DNA of 64,000 nt from Pseudomonas sp. W4I3 (GCF_030816195.1 NZ_JAUSXS010000001.1:1697501-1761500), one strand, 5' to 3'. Positions 38,541 to 49,776 are shown, counted from the stretch's first letter. Numbers and translations are program-made. The notes: generated by a model not told the origin, from the sequence alone.

Positions 38541-39650
38541 TCAGGAACCTTTGTTACCTTTTTCGTGCGCCGGGTCGTAGACCTTGGTCAGGTCGCCGCC
38601 CAGGCGGAACGTCTTGAACGGCTGCATGCCATGCTTGCGCTCCAGTACGTCCGGGGCGCAGGTGTAGAGGGTGCAGAAAGGTTCGAGCCAGGCGAATTTC
38701 ATCGCCTCCTTCAAATCCTTCATGTCCTGCTCCTTGCCGTTCTTCTGTTCGAAGATGTCCGGGTCCTTGACCCCGGCCAGCACCTTGTCGCCCAGGCGCT
38801 TGAGCGCACTGTTGTTTTCCTGGCGCAGATCAACCCCGTTGACCAGCGCGAAACTGGCGATCATCGACAGCGGCGGCAGGGCGTAGTTGTGGTACGACAA
38901 GGCCCGTTGCTGACGCTTCAATTCGTTGGGCAAGAAGCCCTGGTCGTCGACCTGGTTCACGCCGACCTTGTATTCCTTCACGGCCCAGTCGAACAGGTCG
39001 CGACGGTTGGTGGCGATGGACGTGGCCATCACCGACCAGGCGGCCCAGTACGAATGGTTGTTGGTTTTTTCCAGCGGCAGGTTGTCCCAGTCGCTTACCA
39101 CCTGATCGGCCAGCTTGTTGAACCAGGCCTCGATCAGTTGCGATTCCTGCGGGTGATTGGCCAGCGGGTGCGAGTCGGAGAACTTCAACCGCACATAGGC
39201 CGAAGCCATGCTGCCCAGCGCCCATTTGCGCATGGACTTGCCGGTGTGGTTGAAGTCCTTGGACATCAAGGCGTCGGCCTTGGCCCACGACACCAGCCAG
39301 TTCAGCGTGCATTCGAGTTGCTGCGGGCGGCCGTCGCGCATGAACTGCATCACGCGCTTGCTGGTGTCTTTTTCCAGCTTGGTGATGTCGGCGGTGCTGT
39401 CGCGAAAGGCTTTCTCCGACTGCACATTCAGGGTCGAGCGGGCCTTGTCGGAGCCTTCGTACTTGCTGCGAAACTGCAGGGGCCCGGTGTAGGGCGTCGG
39501 CATGGTGTCGCAGTTTTCCTTGAAGTCGCCGGTCTTGAACGCTTCGATCGGGGCGAAATAGCCCTGAGGCGGACGCAGTGGCGCGGCCGCATTGACGGAG
39601 CCGGCGAACATTGCCAGGCCCAGCAGGGTAGGAAGCCATAACTTTTGCAT
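38541..39650 (-). CDS. algL: alginate lyase AlgL
   Basis: Periplasmic poly(beta-D-mannuronate) lyase of 369 residues that clears stray alginate during export. I start at the ATG at 39650 ([20 protein letters not shown]), with signal peptide ending near NAAA. The PL5 alpha-barrel motifs are visible: [10 protein letters not shown] (active-site Asn/His) and [14 protein letters not shown] (active-site Tyr/Arg). It is 8 nt downstream of algX. Confidence 0.95.
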   Translation of the reverse strand: MQKLWLPTLLGLAMFAGSVNAAAPLRPPQGYFAPIEAFKTGDFKENCDTMPTPYTGPLQFRSKYEGSDKARSTLNVQSEKAFRDSTADITKLEKDTSKRVMQFMRDGRPQQLECTLNWLVSWAKADALMSKDFNHTGKSMRKWALGSMASAYVRLKFSDSHPLANHPQESQLIEAWFNKLADQVVSDWDNLPLEKTNNHSYWAAWSVMATSIATNRRDLFDWAVKEYKVGVNQVDDQGFLPNELKRQQRALSYHNYALPPLSMIASFALVNGVDLRQENNSALKRLGDKVLAGVKDPDIFEQKNGKEQDMKDLKEAMKFAWLEPFCTLYTCAPDVLERKHGMQPFKTFRLGGDLTKVYDPAHEKGNKGS

Positions 39651-39658
39651 AGGTAACC

Positions 39659-41117
39659 TCACTTCCCGAGTTGGGCGGTCTGCTGACCACCGCTTGGGAA
39701 TACGTTGCGTGTGCAAATTTTCGCTTCGACCTTCTGCGCCGCAGCGCCCTGTTCCGGGCCCTGCACTTCCACGGCCAGCAAGTTCTGCGAGGCCCAGTCT
39801 TCATCGGTGCGCAGTTCAAAGGCGAAACGCCCGTCTGTATCGGATGTCTCGGGTTTTTCGATCTTGATGTCCTCGTGGCGCCCGTTCATGTACCAGAGGG
39901 TGGCTTGCAAGGTTTTCACCGACGGATCGGCGAAGCGGATATCGACCTGGTGGTTGGCGTTGCGCAAGTCTTTGTTCGCGCTGTTGACCATCAGTTCGTT
40001 TTTGCCTGGTTTGAGCGTGGTGCTGGCCGACATCTGTGCGGTCTTGCCCTCACAGCCGTTGTCGAGCAGCGCCATCATCTGGCGGTAGATGGTTTCCTGG
40101 TCGAGACGGTACAGCGGCGAGAATTCCCAGATCAGGATCTTGGGCGGGGTTTTCTGGAATTCGTCACTGCCCAGGTACTGCAGCATCGAACCTTCCAGGC
40201 CACCGCCGGGGAAGGCGACGTTGAGAATGTCGGCACCGATTTCCTCTTCCAGAAAACCGGCGAAGTTATAGTTCTTGCCGCTGTGGCTGGTGCCCACCAG
40301 GGTAATCTGCGGGTTGCCCGAATCGCCGAACAGGTCGCCGTCACCGGCTTCGCCCTTGGGCTCGGTGGTGAACTGGTCCATGTACTGGATCGCATAGCTG
40401 GTGCCGCACAGTTGCCCGGCCATGTTGTGCAGGGTGCCGGTCTTGCCCATGCGGCCCGAGCGCTTGGTCTCGAATTCGCGCTTGGGAATCTCGGCGAATT
40501 CGGGCATCTGCTTGACCTTGGCCGCGACGATTTTCGCGGTGCGCTGGGCGCCGTACGGCGTCCAGTGCTGGTCACCGCGGAAGTAGAAATCGTGGGCCGG
40601 CAATTCGTCCGGCAGTTGCTCGTTGGTCAACGGCGACAGGTCCGGCACCACGTAGCCCATCTTGGCGAAACGGCCGAGCATGGTCTTGTAGTTGGTCAAG
40701 GCCTTGTCGAAATCGTACTTGGCCTTTTCCTCGGGGTTGAGCTTGTTGCGGTTTACCAGGCCACGGGTCGGCTGGTAGACCACCACCAGTTCCACGCCCT
40801 TGCTCTTGAACGCATCATGCAACTGCTGCATGCGCTTGTAGCCGGCCGGGCTGGTGTCGAATTCGGTACGCAGGTCTTCCTGGGTACGGAACAACCAGTC
40901 GCCCTGGGCTTGCACCAGGGTGGTGAAGTTCTGCTGATAACGCGTGGTGTAGTTCTTCGCGTCATGGGCGGGCCGGGCACAGGCTGCAGCACGGTTCGGC
41001 GCTGAAGGTCGGTGCCTTGACTTCATCGGCGCGTACGCCCTGGCTGGCCGCGAGCAGGCCGAGGGTCAGACCCGAGAGGCTCAGCAGTTTGATCATGTGT
41101 GGGTGCATAAGGGTCAT
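39659..41117 (-). pseudogene. algX: alginate biosynthesis protein AlgX, frameshifted
   Basis: Periplasmic alginate O-acetyltransferase and export protein with an SGNH-like domain plus a carbohydrate-binding module. The ATG at 41117 follows the algG stop by two bases and gives MTLMHPHMIKLLSLSGLTLG, a signal peptide ending GVRA, then DEVKAPTFSAEPCCSLCPA. There the frame runs into a TGA; HDAKNYTTRYQQNFTTLVQA and the rest continue in the next frame. One extra base in the run at 40966-40973 explains this. Removing it gives 485 residues. Catalytic motifs downstream (RGDQHWTPYGAQR, GTSHSGKN) are intact. A shorter internal start would lack the signal peptide. Confidence 0.88.
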
Positions 41118-41119
41118 CC

Positions 41120-42673
41120 TCAGTCCTGCATTTCGGTCTGGCGTTCGACAGGGTCGATCAGCACGGCTTTCTGCTGGCGCACCAGCAGGTCGAGAATCTC
41201 TTCCTGACGATCACCGAGAACGCCGGAGAAGCTGATGCCGCTGGATTTGGTCGGCGCCAGCATCGACACGCGGTACAACTCGATACTCAGCGGTGAGTCG
41301 ATCGACAACGGCCCGCTGCCATTGCCCGCCAGTTCACCGCCGACCACGATCAGCGAGACCTTGGCGTCGAACGGGTCGAGGGCGATGTCGCGGTCGGTGT
41401 CGGTCAAGTCCTTGATGTGGCCGTACACGCCGGTGAGCCCGTTGGCCATGGCGGTGTTTTCGTAGAGCTTGATGTTCACGCTGTTACGCACGCGAATGCC
41501 GTGGCGACGGTTGCTGATGACCTTGTTGCCCCACAGCAGGTTGTCACCGCTCTCATAAAGGGTGATGCCGTCGGTGTGGTTGCGGTAGATCTCGTTGTCG
41601 GCGATCAGGTTGTTGACGCTGTTACGGTCGATCACCAGGCCCGAGAGCTTGTTGTCGTAGCTGCGGTTGTTGAAGATGAAGCTGTCGTTCACTTCCCGGG
41701 AAATGATGATGCCGTGCTTCTTCTTGGTGCCGTATACGGTGTTGTCGGCGATGATCAGGCCGTGGGAACGGTCGTGCGGGTCGATGCCGTAGACGATGTT
41801 GTCTTTGTAGGTGTTGCCCTTGATCACAAAACCGGTGGTTTCGTAGCAGTAGAAGCCGTACCACATGTCCGAGAACTCGGAATCGATGATCCAGCCGGTC
41901 GGTTCCGGACGCTTGAGCACCTTGGCCATGTTTGGCGTGTACTGGGAGATACTCACCCCGTACGACTTACTGTTGGCGTAGCCGAAGCTGGCCATCTTGG
42001 TCTTGGAGATATAAGTCTCGGTGCCGCCCCAGGCCAGCAGGAACGGGCGAAATTCCTTGGGCGACTTGAACAGCGCCGGACCGTTGGTTTTCTCATCCCA
42101 GCCGGTGACCTTGGTGTCGCGCACGAACAGTTGCCCGTCGTTGATCAAAAACGAACCGGCTTGCTGGGACAGGCGCAGTTCCTGGGTCTCTTTGTCGATG
42201 TCGAGGATGCCTTTACGGCCGACCACGATGGGCAGCTTGGCCAGGAACACGCCCGGCGACGTTTCGCTGAAGTACTGCTTGGGCACCTTGCCCAGCAAGT
42301 CCTTGAGGTTCATGTAGCCATCGTCGACAAAGATCGCCTGGGGAATGCCGTGCTGGCGCACCACCCATTCGGCCATCTTGTTATCGCCGCCGATAAAGTC
42401 CTTGAGGGCGTCTTCCTGCATCATGCGGCGAATGCTGATTTTGCCCGGCTTGGTTCTGACGATTTTCTTTTCCATGGCCGCGGCGGTGTAGCCCGACAGA
42501 TCGGGCAGCGCCGGCTTGGCCATTTCCAGCGGCGCGGTCGGCGGGCTGGAAATGGTGTAGGTCTTGGCCTGTTGCAGTTCCTTGGCGATGGTCGGCGCCT
42601 TGGCCGCCGTATCGGCAAACGCAGGGGCACTGGCCACCAGCATTGCCGCGACGAGTAGGCTTTGAGCATTCAT
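41120..42673 (-). CDS. algG: mannuronan C5-epimerase AlgG
   Basis: Periplasmic epimerase of 517 residues converting D-mannuronate to L-guluronate in the polymer. I choose the ATG at 42673, with GGGAG upstream; a start at 42688 would add five residues. Signal peptide MNAQSLLVAAMLVASAPAFA. The C-terminal half is a right-handed parallel beta-helix with repeated Asn-rich turns (DNIVYGIDPHDRSHGLIIAD, NRRHGIRVRNSVNIKLYENT). The DPHDRS motif holds the catalytic residues. Confidence 0.95.
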   Translation of the reverse strand: MNAQSLLVAAMLVASAPAFADTAAKAPTIAKELQQAKTYTISSPPTAPLEMAKPALPDLSGYTAAAMEKKIVRTKPGKISIRRMMQEDALKDFIGGDNKMAEWVVRQHGIPQAIFVDDGYMNLKDLLGKVPKQYFSETSPGVFLAKLPIVVGRKGILDIDKETQELRLSQQAGSFLINDGQLFVRDTKVTGWDEKTNGPALFKSPKEFRPFLLAWGGTETYISKTKMASFGYANSKSYGVSISQYTPNMAKVLKRPEPTGWIIDSEFSDMWYGFYCYETTGFVIKGNTYKDNIVYGIDPHDRSHGLIIADNTVYGTKKKHGIIISREVNDSFIFNNRSYDNKLSGLVIDRNSVNNLIADNEIYRNHTDGITLYESGDNLLWGNKVISNRRHGIRVRNSVNIKLYENTAMANGLTGVYGHIKDLTDTDRDIALDPFDAKVSLIVVGGELAGNGSGPLSIDSPLSIELYRVSMLAPTKSSGISFSGVLGDRQEEILDLLVRQQKAVLIDPVERQTEMQD

Positions 42674-42687
42674 TGCGCAGGCTCCCA

Positions 42688-44175
42688 TCAGAATTTCCAG
42701 ATCACGTCGACAAAGGCGCGGTGCATGTACGAGTCGACCTGGCTGCCGTAGGCATCGCCCGGCTTGAACACGCCGGCGCGCAGGCGCACCAGGGCCGACG
42801 GCTCGTCGATCGACTGGCTGAGCCCGGCCGGCAACAGGCCTTTCTTGAAGTACTTGGTGACCACAAGGTCCATTTCCTGACCCAGGTCTTTCTTGCCGTC
42901 TTCCAGCGGCAGGGAGGTGCTGGAGAGGATCGCGCCGGTCACGTCATCGGTGTTGTTCTGCACCGCGTCGATGCCGTTGCTGCCCACCGGCTTGTTGCCG
43001 TCCACGCGCCAGAACTTGTGGTAGACCAGGCTTGCGTCATAGTCCTCGCGCAGCTGCCAGGAACCGAACAGGCTCATGGACTGCATGTTGTTCATCTCGC
43101 CACGGAAGGCTTCGCCGAAGCGGTGCACGCGGGACTGGGTGCCGGTCCAGTTCGAACGGTTGCTTTGCAGGCCGTTCTGTTCGTACTCGGCACTGGCGCG
43201 CGAATAGGCCGCGCCCACTTGCCACTGCGGGTCAAGGCGCAGGCGCACGCCGATATCGGTGGCCCAGCCGCTCACGTCATCGCTGCGCTTGGCGTTGGTC
43301 GGGCGGGTGCCGTCGGCGTTCAGCGCGTTGACCGTATCGCGGTCGCCGCGCATGCCGGTGATGCTTGCCCAGTAGTTGACGGTGTTGGTGTTGCGCCAGT
43401 TATAGGCGTCGCTGTTGGCTTCGATGCCGAGCCAGGTCAGGTCGCCGTTTTCGCGTTTGTCCAACGGGTCGCTGGCCACGCCCGGTTCGGCGTAGTCGAG
43501 CTTGCCGTCGTCATGGGCGTGGTGGCCGCGCACGCCGATCCACTGGCCCGGCGTCCACTGGTAGGCGGCGTCGGCGTAGAAGTGCTGGCGGTCCTTGTCC
43601 TTGGGCGACAGTTCCTTGAGGTCGGTGCGGTATTCGCTGAAGCGTTCGGCGGCGCCGACGTTGGCCTTGAGCAGGGTGGTGTCGAAGGTCCAGTTCAGCG
43701 CTTCGATGTTGGTGTCGCGCCATTGGCCGTCATCATTGCGCAGGCGCTGGCGACCGAACTTGAGGATCTCGCCAGGGTAGGGCGTGAAGCCGCTGTAGCC
43801 CACCCAGAACTCGCGCAGGGCCAGGTAGTTCTTCTTGGCCTTGCGGTCGTCATTGCTCGATTGTTCGGTGGTGTCGTCGGACGACTGTTGCAGGGTGTCG
43901 GTCTCGATGATGTCGCTGGACACCACCGCCTGGCCCATGGCGTAAGCGTTCCACGCACCGCTTTCGCCGTAGATCCACGGGCGCAGGTCCAGGCCGATAC
44001 CGTTGACGTCGCCGCCTTTCTGGGTGCCCAGGTCGCGGTCGTCTTCGGACTGCGCGGTGGCTTTGACTTCCAGGCCGAAGTTCTTCGCTTCGGTCAGCGC
44101 GGCCAGAGTCGGGCACGACCACAGCAGGGCGAAGGACAGGCCGATGCCGGCCTTGACGAATGGGTTGAGCTTCAT
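42688..44175 (-). CDS. algE: alginate outer-membrane porin AlgE
   Basis: An 18-stranded outer-membrane beta-barrel of 495 residues that exports alginate. Signal peptide [20 protein letters not shown].. ends near LAA, followed by [20 protein letters not shown]. Strands alternate polar and aromatic residues ([20 protein letters not shown]) and the chain ends in a C-terminal Phe (DVIWKF). The ATG overlaps the algK stop by four bases, so the channel is translated together with its partner lipoprotein. Confidence 0.95.
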   Translation of the reverse strand: MKLNPFVKAGIGLSFALLWSCPTLAALTEAKNFGLEVKATAQSEDDRDLGTQKGGDVNGIGLDLRPWIYGESGAWNAYAMGQAVVSSDIIETDTLQQSSDDTTEQSSNDDRKAKKNYLALREFWVGYSGFTPYPGEILKFGRQRLRNDDGQWRDTNIEALNWTFDTTLLKANVGAAERFSEYRTDLKELSPKDKDRQHFYADAAYQWTPGQWIGVRGHHAHDDGKLDYAEPGVASDPLDKRENGDLTWLGIEANSDAYNWRNTNTVNYWASITGMRGDRDTVNALNADGTRPTNAKRSDDVSGWATDIGVRLRLDPQWQVGAAYSRASAEYEQNGLQSNRSNWTGTQSRVHRFGEAFRGEMNNMQSMSLFGSWQLREDYDASLVYHKFWRVDGNKPVGSNGIDAVQNNTDDVTGAILSSTSLPLEDGKKDLGQEMDLVVTKYFKKGLLPAGLSQSIDEPSALVRLRAGVFKPGDAYGSQVDSYMHRAFVDVIWKF

Positions 44176-45674
44176 AGGGATTCCTCGCCATCTTCTTCTT
44201 GCAGGGCGTGCAGTTGCAGCGTGCTCTGGGCCAGGGTGCCGCGGGCCGCCAGTTCCTGTTGCACCAGGCGTTGGCCTTCGGCGCGTTGTTCAGGGGTCAG
44301 TGGGGCTTCGAGCTGGGTGGCCAGCTCAACGGCCTCGGGCGTGTCCTGGGCTTTGGCCAGTTGGCTGAAGACATAGGCGTTCAATGGGTCGGGCTTGGTG
44401 CCCTTGCCTTGGGAAAACAGTTGGGCGATGGCGAAGTCGGCGCTGTTCTGGCCGTTGCGCGCAGCGGTCAGCAGGTGGTCCAGGGCTTTTTGCGGGTAGA
44501 CCTTGCCCAGGTAGCCACGGCGGTAGATCTGGCCGAGGTAGTAATCGGCTGCCACTTCACGGCCCACGGCTTTTTCGAAATGAGCTTCGGCGGCTTTGGC
44601 GTCGGCCGGCACCCACTTGCCTTCGTAGTAGAGCTTGCCCAGCAACAGTTCGGCGCGCGGCTGGTCGGCGGCGCGGCCGTTGTCGAGGTACTTCATCATC
44701 TGGTCGACGTCGCCCAGTTCGGGGAAGTCGTAGAGCAGTTGCGCCAGGCTGACCCAGGACGCTGGGTAGCCAGGGGCGATTTTTTCCAGCAGGGCCTGGG
44801 CGGTTTTCTCGTCCGGGGTGCCGAGGGTGGCATCACCCAGCACGCGCGCAACGCTGTCGACACGCTGGGCGGTGACCGTGCCACGGCTGTAGCCGGCTTC
44901 CATCTGCTTGAGCAGTTCGGCCTGTTGTTCGGGCTGCTGTTTTTTCTGATAGACCGTGGCCAGCTCGACGTAGCAGATATCGGTGGTGTTCAGCGCGGCT
45001 TTGCAGATGCGCTCCACGTCGTCCAGGTGCTGGTCGTAGGTGCCCTGGGTGCGATACAGCAGCACCTGGGCCAGACCGGCTTCCGGATAACCGGCGGCTT
45101 GCCACTGGCTGATCTGCTGCTGGGCGTTCACGTTCGGAAAGCTGTGGGGGTATTGCAGGTACAGCATCGCCAACGGAATCAGGGTGTTGCCTTCGCCATT
45201 GGCAAAGGCCTTTTTCAGCAGGCTTTCGGCTTCATGGTGTTCGGCTTCGGTGGCGCCGGGCTTGGCCACCAGCAGGCGGCCAAGGCGTGCCTGGGCGCGG
45301 GGCGAAGTGTCTGCCGCCGCGCGGTAAGTGGCTTCGGCCTGTTTGATCTGCGCCGGGTCGCGGGTGCCGACCTGGATATCGGCCAGGCCCACTTGGGCCT
45401 CGCTGTAGCCCATGTCTGCCAGTTGCTGGTAGTTCTGCTGCGCGGTGACGGTGTCGCCGCGTTTCAGTGCTTCATTGGCCAGACGCTGGTCGGGCAGGCC
45501 GGCGCAACCGGCCAGGCTCACCGCAACAGCCAGCAACGCCACCGTACCCATGTGGGAGGGGGCTTGTTCCCGATGCAGGCGACTCGGTCCGTCAGGCAAA
45601 CCGCGCTGATCCCATCGCGAGCAAGCCCGCTCCCACAGCGATTGTGTTGTTCTTGAAATAGGGTTCACAGGCAT
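44172..45674 (-). CDS. algK: alginate outer-membrane lipoprotein AlgK with REPIN insertion in the leader
   Basis: TPR/Sel1-like scaffold lipoprotein that helps AlgE insert and links it to the periplasmic complex. The frame from the ATG at 45674 (8 nt after the alg44 stop, with GCGAGGAC) encodes 500 residues. Residues 1-13 ([13 protein letters not shown]) look like a normal lipoprotein n-region and residues 45-57 ([13 protein letters not shown]) its h-region and lipobox, but residues 14-44 are encoded by a REPIN. The lipobox Cys is thus at residue 57. An in-frame ATG at 45551 would give a short leader ([13 protein letters not shown]) but has no ribosome site or positive charge. Repeats such as [20 protein letters not shown] follow. 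Confidence 0.92.
   Translation of the reverse strand: MPVNPISRTTQSLWERACSRWDQRGLPDGPSRLHREQAPSHMGTVALLAVAVSLAGCAGLPDQRLANEALKRGDTVTAQQNYQQLADMGYSEAQVGLADIQVGTRDPAQIKQAEATYRAAADTSPRAQARLGRLLVAKPGATEAEHHEAESLLKKAFANGEGNTLIPLAMLYLQYPHSFPNVNAQQQISQWQAAGYPEAGLAQVLLYRTQGTYDQHLDDVERICKAALNTTDICYVELATVYQKKQQPEQQAELLKQMEAGYSRGTVTAQRVDSVARVLGDATLGTPDEKTAQALLEKIAPGYPASWVSLAQLLYDFPELGDVDQMMKYLDNGRAADQPRAELLLGKLYYEGKWVPADAKAAEAHFEKAVGREVAADYYLGQIYRRGYLGKVYPQKALDHLLTAARNGQNSADFAIAQLFSQGKGTKPDPLNAYVFSQLAKAQDTPEAVELATQLEAPLTPEQRAEGQRLVQQELAARGTLAQSTLQLHALQEEDGEESL
45551..45637. repeat. REPIN inside the 5' end of algK
   Basis: Left arm TGTGGGAGGGGGCTTGTTCC and right arm inverse (TCGCGAGCAAGCCCGCTCCC) with a spacer. 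The element occupies an in-frame stretch of about 93 nt in the algK signal-peptide region, adding 31 codons. Confidence 0.92.
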
Positions 45675-45682
45675 GTCCTCGC

Positions 45683-46849
45683 TTACAGACCGTGAGCCAT
45701 GGCTTTATCGATCAGCCAGTTCAGCGATGGGCCGCGGTCGCTGGTGACTTCCACCGGACGGCCAGCGTAGGTGCTGTCCAGCGGTGCGTCTGGCTTGATC
45801 TGTACGCGAATGTCCGAAGACAGGTCGGCGCTGTTCAGGCTGGTGCTGCTGACGATGGTGCCGGTGCGCACCTGGTCTTCGTCGGCGACCTGGAAGGTCA
45901 CTGGAGTACCTGGGCGCACGTCACCGAACTGGCGATAGGTGAAGCGTGCTTCCACATTGGCCTGGCTGCCGCGTGGCACCAGTTGGAAGATCACATCACC
46001 CTTGCTGGCGTACTGGCCGTCGGCGACCAATTGCTGGGCGACCACGCAATCGCACGGCGAGGTCAGGGTGCCGGTCATTTGCTTGCCGAACAGCTCTTCG
46101 ACCTTGGCCGGTTGCAGCTGGTCTTCATCCAGATGGCCCTTGAGCACGTCGAGCATGCTGGTGCTGAACGTGGCCAGTGGCGCGCCCTTGGCCGCTACCG
46201 AATCACCTTTGAGCAGGCTTTGCACGGTGCCGTCGCGCGGCATGGTCACGTTCATGCCCGGTACGCTGACAAGGCCGGCCTGGGCGTGGCTGACGAAGTA
46301 CATGCCGTACAGCGACTTGAACACAAAACCGAACGCGGCCAGGCCCACCAGGAAAATCGCCAGGCTGAACGTCACGGCGCGCAGGCGACCGAAGGCGGTC
46401 ATGTTGCTGCCGCCGTCCTTGACCTTGCGCGCCTTGGTGAAGTTGTCGCGTTGCAGGGTGGCGAGCACGTCGCCCATGGTCACGATATCGCCCGACAAGT
46501 GCGAGGTGATCAGGTGACGCAGGGTGGAAATGTCTTGGGCATCGAGGTTCTGGAACTGGCAACCGGTGCGGCCGGTCTGGCGGTCGTAGGAGCGAATCTG
46601 CAGCTCCACGTCCATCGCCAGGCCGAGGTTATCGATGACAAATTGCAGGCGGCCCTTGTGCACCTGCCCGACGATCAGCGGCTGGGTGGCGGTGAACGCC
46701 AGGCCGCCGGCGGAAAGGTCGATCACCCGCGCTTCGGTTGGCGTGCGGTCGCTGTTGAAAAAGCGCAGCTTGGCCGGGATTTTGACCCGGGCGTGCTGGC
46801 GCTGGGCTTCGGATTCGTGGACAACGTTGGCGTTTACTTGGCTATTCAT
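45683..46849 (-). CDS. alg44: alginate polymerisation regulator Alg44 (PilZ)
   Basis: Inner-membrane protein of 388 residues that binds cyclic di-GMP and activates Alg8. The cytosolic PilZ domain has R17xxxR21 (RQHAR) and D44xSxxG (DLSAGG), the c-di-GMP contacts, all intact. One membrane span (VTFSLAIFLVGLAAFGFVF, about residues 160-180) leads to a periplasmic adaptor-like domain (TGTLTSPCDCVVAQQLVADG). It lies between alg8 and algK. A diguanylate cyclase is encoded elsewhere in the window but has no demonstrated link. Confidence 0.96.
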   Translation of the reverse strand: MNSQVNANVVHESEAQRQHARVKIPAKLRFFNSDRTPTEARVIDLSAGGLAFTATQPLIVGQVHKGRLQFVIDNLGLAMDVELQIRSYDRQTGRTGCQFQNLDAQDISTLRHLITSHLSGDIVTMGDVLATLQRDNFTKARKVKDGGSNMTAFGRLRAVTFSLAIFLVGLAAFGFVFKSLYGMYFVSHAQAGLVSVPGMNVTMPRDGTVQSLLKGDSVAAKGAPLATFSTSMLDVLKGHLDEDQLQPAKVEELFGKQMTGTLTSPCDCVVAQQLVADGQYASKGDVIFQLVPRGSQANVEARFTYRQFGDVRPGTPVTFQVADEDQVRTGTIVSSTSLNSADLSSDIRVQIKPDAPLDSTYAGRPVEVTSDRGPSLNWLIDKAMAHGL

Positions 46850-46886
46850 CGGGTGTAATTCCTAGGTTAATTCAGGCTTGGCAGGG

Positions 46887-48356
46887 TCAGACCATCATCA
46901 GCAACACGGCAACGAAGATGCTGCCGGCGGAGAAGGTCATGGTCCGAGACGACCAGGTGTTGAACCAACGTTGAAAGCTGGCCAAATCGCGGGTCAGTTT
47001 GGTGTCCTGGCGGGTCCAGGACTGTTGATCAAGGCGGAAGAACACGTAGATCTTCACCAACGCGCCCATGATCTGGTTGTAATAGAGAATCAGCGGGTAG
47101 GCCGGGCCGATCGTGTGCCCGGAGCACGACAACAGCAGGGTGAGGATCAGGCGGGTGATGCCGATCCACAGCAGGTACGCAAGGATGAACGCGCCGCCGT
47201 ACTTGAAGGTGGCGATGATCGCCACGGTCAGGCCGAGCAGGGAGGTCCACATCGACACGCGCTGGTCGAACAGCACCACGCTGGTGAACAGGCCGAGGCG
47301 GCGGATACCCAGGCCCAGGGCGCGAGAGTTCTGGCGCAGGTTGTTGCCGTACCAGCGGAACATCAGCTTGCGGCTGGCCTTGATGAAGCTCTTTTCCGGC
47401 GGGTGTTCCACGGTGTGGATGGCGGCATCCGGCACGTAGAACGTGTCGTAGCCCAGGCGCATCAGGCTGAACCAGCTGGATTTATCGTCACCGGTCAGGA
47501 ATTTGAAGCGGCCCAGGCGCCAGTGTTGCAGCGAATCGCTTTCCACGTCGGCGATAAAACCCGGATCGGTCACGACGCTGGCACGGAACACCGACATCCG
47601 CCCGGTCATGGTCAGCACGCGCTTGGACAGGGCCATGGAGCACATGTTGATGTGACGCTGGGCGAAGCGCAGTTTGTGCCACTCGCTCATGATGTAGCCG
47701 CCGCGCACTTCGCAGAACTCGTTGGTGGTCAGGCCGCCGACATTGCCGAACAGCTGGAACCACGGCACGGTCTTGCGCACTACGCCTTCGGCGAGCACGG
47801 TGTCGCCATCGATCACGGCCACCACGGCACGGTCGTCCGGCAGGTGGCGCGAGATGGCGCGGAAACCGAAAGCCAGGCCGTCACGCTTGCCGGTACCGGC
47901 GATGCGCACGAAGTCGAGCTTGACGTGAGCCGGTGGGTTGAGTTTTTCCCAGAGGCTCTTGACCAGCAGTTCATCGGACATTTCCACCAGCGAGCAGACC
48001 ACGGTGGTGGGGAAGCCGCATTCGATGGCTTCGCGAATCACCGAGCTGTAGACCTGCGCGGTGGTCAGCGCGTCGATACGAAAACTGGTGACCATCAGGA
48101 ACACATGGGATGGGTCCGCGGCCTTGCCCAGCTTGCGCACTTTGCGGCGCAGGTGCGGGTACACCACGTAGAGAAACAGCATGCCGCGAAAGAAATGCGT
48201 TGCACCCATCGAGTAGCGCCAGATACCGACGGCACCAATCAGGAAAATAAAATTCTTCGATTGCGAGTCGAAGGTGCTGGCTGGCAGAGCCAGAGCTAGA
48301 AGCGCTAAAAGCCCCAAAAATAATAGCCAGCCAGTCGCTTGGTTTAGCCTTTGCAT
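46887..48356 (-). CDS. alg8: alginate polymerase glycosyltransferase Alg8
   Basis: Family 2 processive glycosyltransferase of 489 residues that polymerises mannuronate from GDP-mannuronate across the inner membrane. I start at the ATG at 48356 ([17 protein letters not shown]), as in known Alg8; the open frame adds 11 codons. Visible are N-terminal spans, the GT core with AVIDGDTV (DxD) and [13 protein letters not shown] (QxxRW-like), and C-terminal spans ([20 protein letters not shown]). 37 nt separate it from alg44, and a repeat cluster separates it from algD. Confidence 0.96.
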   Translation of the reverse strand: MQRLNQATGWLLFLGLLALLALALPASTFDSQSKNFIFLIGAVGIWRYSMGATHFFRGMLFLYVVYPHLRRKVRKLGKAADPSHVFLMVTSFRIDALTTAQVYSSVIREAIECGFPTTVVCSLVEMSDELLVKSLWEKLNPPAHVKLDFVRIAGTGKRDGLAFGFRAISRHLPDDRAVVAVIDGDTVLAEGVVRKTVPWFQLFGNVGGLTTNEFCEVRGGYIMSEWHKLRFAQRHINMCSMALSKRVLTMTGRMSVFRASVVTDPGFIADVESDSLQHWRLGRFKFLTGDDKSSWFSLMRLGYDTFYVPDAAIHTVEHPPEKSFIKASRKLMFRWYGNNLRQNSRALGLGIRRLGLFTSVVLFDQRVSMWTSLLGLTVAIIATFKYGGAFILAYLLWIGITRLILTLLLSCSGHTIGPAYPLILYYNQIMGALVKIYVFFRLDQQSWTRQDTKLTRDLASFQRWFNTWSSRTMTFSAGSIFVAVLLMMV

Positions 48357-48380
48357 AGTGGTGTCCGTCACAGAGAAGTC

Positions 48381-48450
48381 GGGCGGCAAGCCACAAGCTA
48401 CAAGCCGAAAATCAGCGCTTCTAACTTGCAGCTTGCCGCTTGAAACTAGC
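48381..48450. repeat. GCTTGCAGCTT-type repeat between algD and alg8
   Basis: GCGGCAAGCCACAAGCTACA on one side and CTTGCAGCTTGCCGC on the other form an imperfect inverted repeat. The motifs CACAAGCTACAAGC and ACTTGCAGCTT match those in the ftsA-ftsZ gap. The structure lies in the alginate transcript between the first two genes. Confidence 0.6.
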
Positions 48451-48459
48451 CGCTGCTCC

Positions 48460-49776
48460 TTACCAGCAAATACCTTCGGTACGGCCGCTCACGCTGGTGG
48501 CCTGGGACATGAAGCCCACCAGGTCGACCACTTGCTTGCCGTGCGGGGCGTTGTGGGCCAGGGCACGGAATTTCTCGTCACGGTTGCCCAGGATGATCAC
48601 GTCGGAGTTGTTGATCACTTCGTCGAAGTCCGAGTTGAGCAGGGACGACACGTGGGGGATCTTGCCTTCGATGTAGTCCTTGTTGGCACCGTGCACGCGG
48701 GCGTATTCGACGTTGCTGTCGTAGATGCTCAGGTCGTAACCCTTGCCGATCAGCATTTCCGCCAGTTCCACCAGCGGGCTTTCGCGCAGGTCGTCGGTGC
48801 CGGCCTTGAAGCTCAGGCCCAGCAGGGCGACTTTGCGTTTGTCGTGGCTGGAGACGATGTCGAACGCGTTCTGTACCTGGGACTCGTTGCTACGCATCAG
48901 CGAGTTGAGCAGCGGTGCTTCCACGTCCAGGGCGCCGGCGCGGTAGGTCAGGGCGCGCACGTCCTTTGGCAGGCACGAGCCGCCGAACGCGAAGCCAGGG
49001 CGCATGTAGTACTGGGACAGGTTGAGGGTCTTGTCCTGGCAGACGACTTCCATCACTTCACGGCCATCGACGCCGACGGCCTTGGCGATGTTGCCGATCT
49101 CGTTGGCGAAGGTGACTTTGGTGGCGTGCCACACGTTGCAGGTGTACTTGATCATCTCGGCGACAGCGATGTCCTTGCGGATGATCGGCGCGTCGAGTTC
49201 TTCGTACAGCGACTGCAGAACATCGCCGGAGGCTTTGTCGAATTCGCCGATAACGGTCATCGGCGGCAGGTCGTAGTCGGCGATGGCGGTGGATTCACGC
49301 AGGAATTCGGGGTTGACCGCAACGCCGAAGTCGACACCGGCTTTCTTGCCGGAGCAGTCTTCGAGGATCGGGATCACCACGTTGGCCACGGTGCCCGGCA
49401 GTACGGTGCTGCGCACCACGATGGTGTGGCGGGTGGTCTTGTCGCGCAGGACAAAACCGATCTCGCGGCATACCGATTCGATGTAGTTGAGTTCCAGATC
49501 GCCGTTTTTCTTGCTCGGCGTGCCGACGCAAATCATCGACAGGTCGGTATCGCGGATGGCTTCGGCGAAGTTGGTGGTGCCACGCAGTCGGCCCGTCTGG
49601 ATACCCTGGCTCAACAGCTCGCCCAGACCCGGCTCAACAATCGGCGATTTACCGGCGTTGATCAGGTCGATCTTTTCCTTGGAGATGTCTACGCCGACCA
49701 CTTCGTGGCCACGGGCAGACAAGCAACCGGCACACACTGCGCCAACGTAACCCAAACCGAATATGCTGATGCGCAT
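48460..49776 (-). CDS. algD: GDP-mannose 6-dehydrogenase AlgD
   Basis: First committed enzyme of alginate synthesis, 438 residues, oxidising GDP-mannose to GDP-mannuronate with NAD. The Rossmann motif [15 protein letters not shown], the central NPEFLRES segment and the catalytic Cys in [12 protein letters not shown] are intact. An AGAGG site lies upstream of the ATG. It heads the alginate operon; a candidate AlgU promoter lies about 470 nt upstream, giving a long leader. Confidence 0.97.
   Translation of the reverse strand: MRISIFGLGYVGAVCAGCLSARGHEVVGVDISKEKIDLINAGKSPIVEPGLGELLSQGIQTGRLRGTTNFAEAIRDTDLSMICVGTPSKKNGDLELNYIESVCREIGFVLRDKTTRHTIVVRSTVLPGTVANVVIPILEDCSGKKAGVDFGVAVNPEFLRESTAIADYDLPPMTVIGEFDKASGDVLQSLYEELDAPIIRKDIAVAEMIKYTCNVWHATKVTFANEIGNIAKAVGVDGREVMEVVCQDKTLNLSQYYMRPGFAFGGSCLPKDVRALTYRAGALDVEAPLLNSLMRSNESQVQNAFDIVSSHDKRKVALLGLSFKAGTDDLRESPLVELAEMLIGKGYDLSIYDSNVEYARVHGANKDYIEGKIPHVSSLLNSDFDEVINNSDVIILGNRDEKFRALAHNAPHGKQVVDLVGFMSQATSVSGRTEGICW

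Noticed and set aside
42643..44376. 577-codon open frame on the + strand
   Set aside because: Antisense to algE; Val/Ala/Gly-rich artefact.
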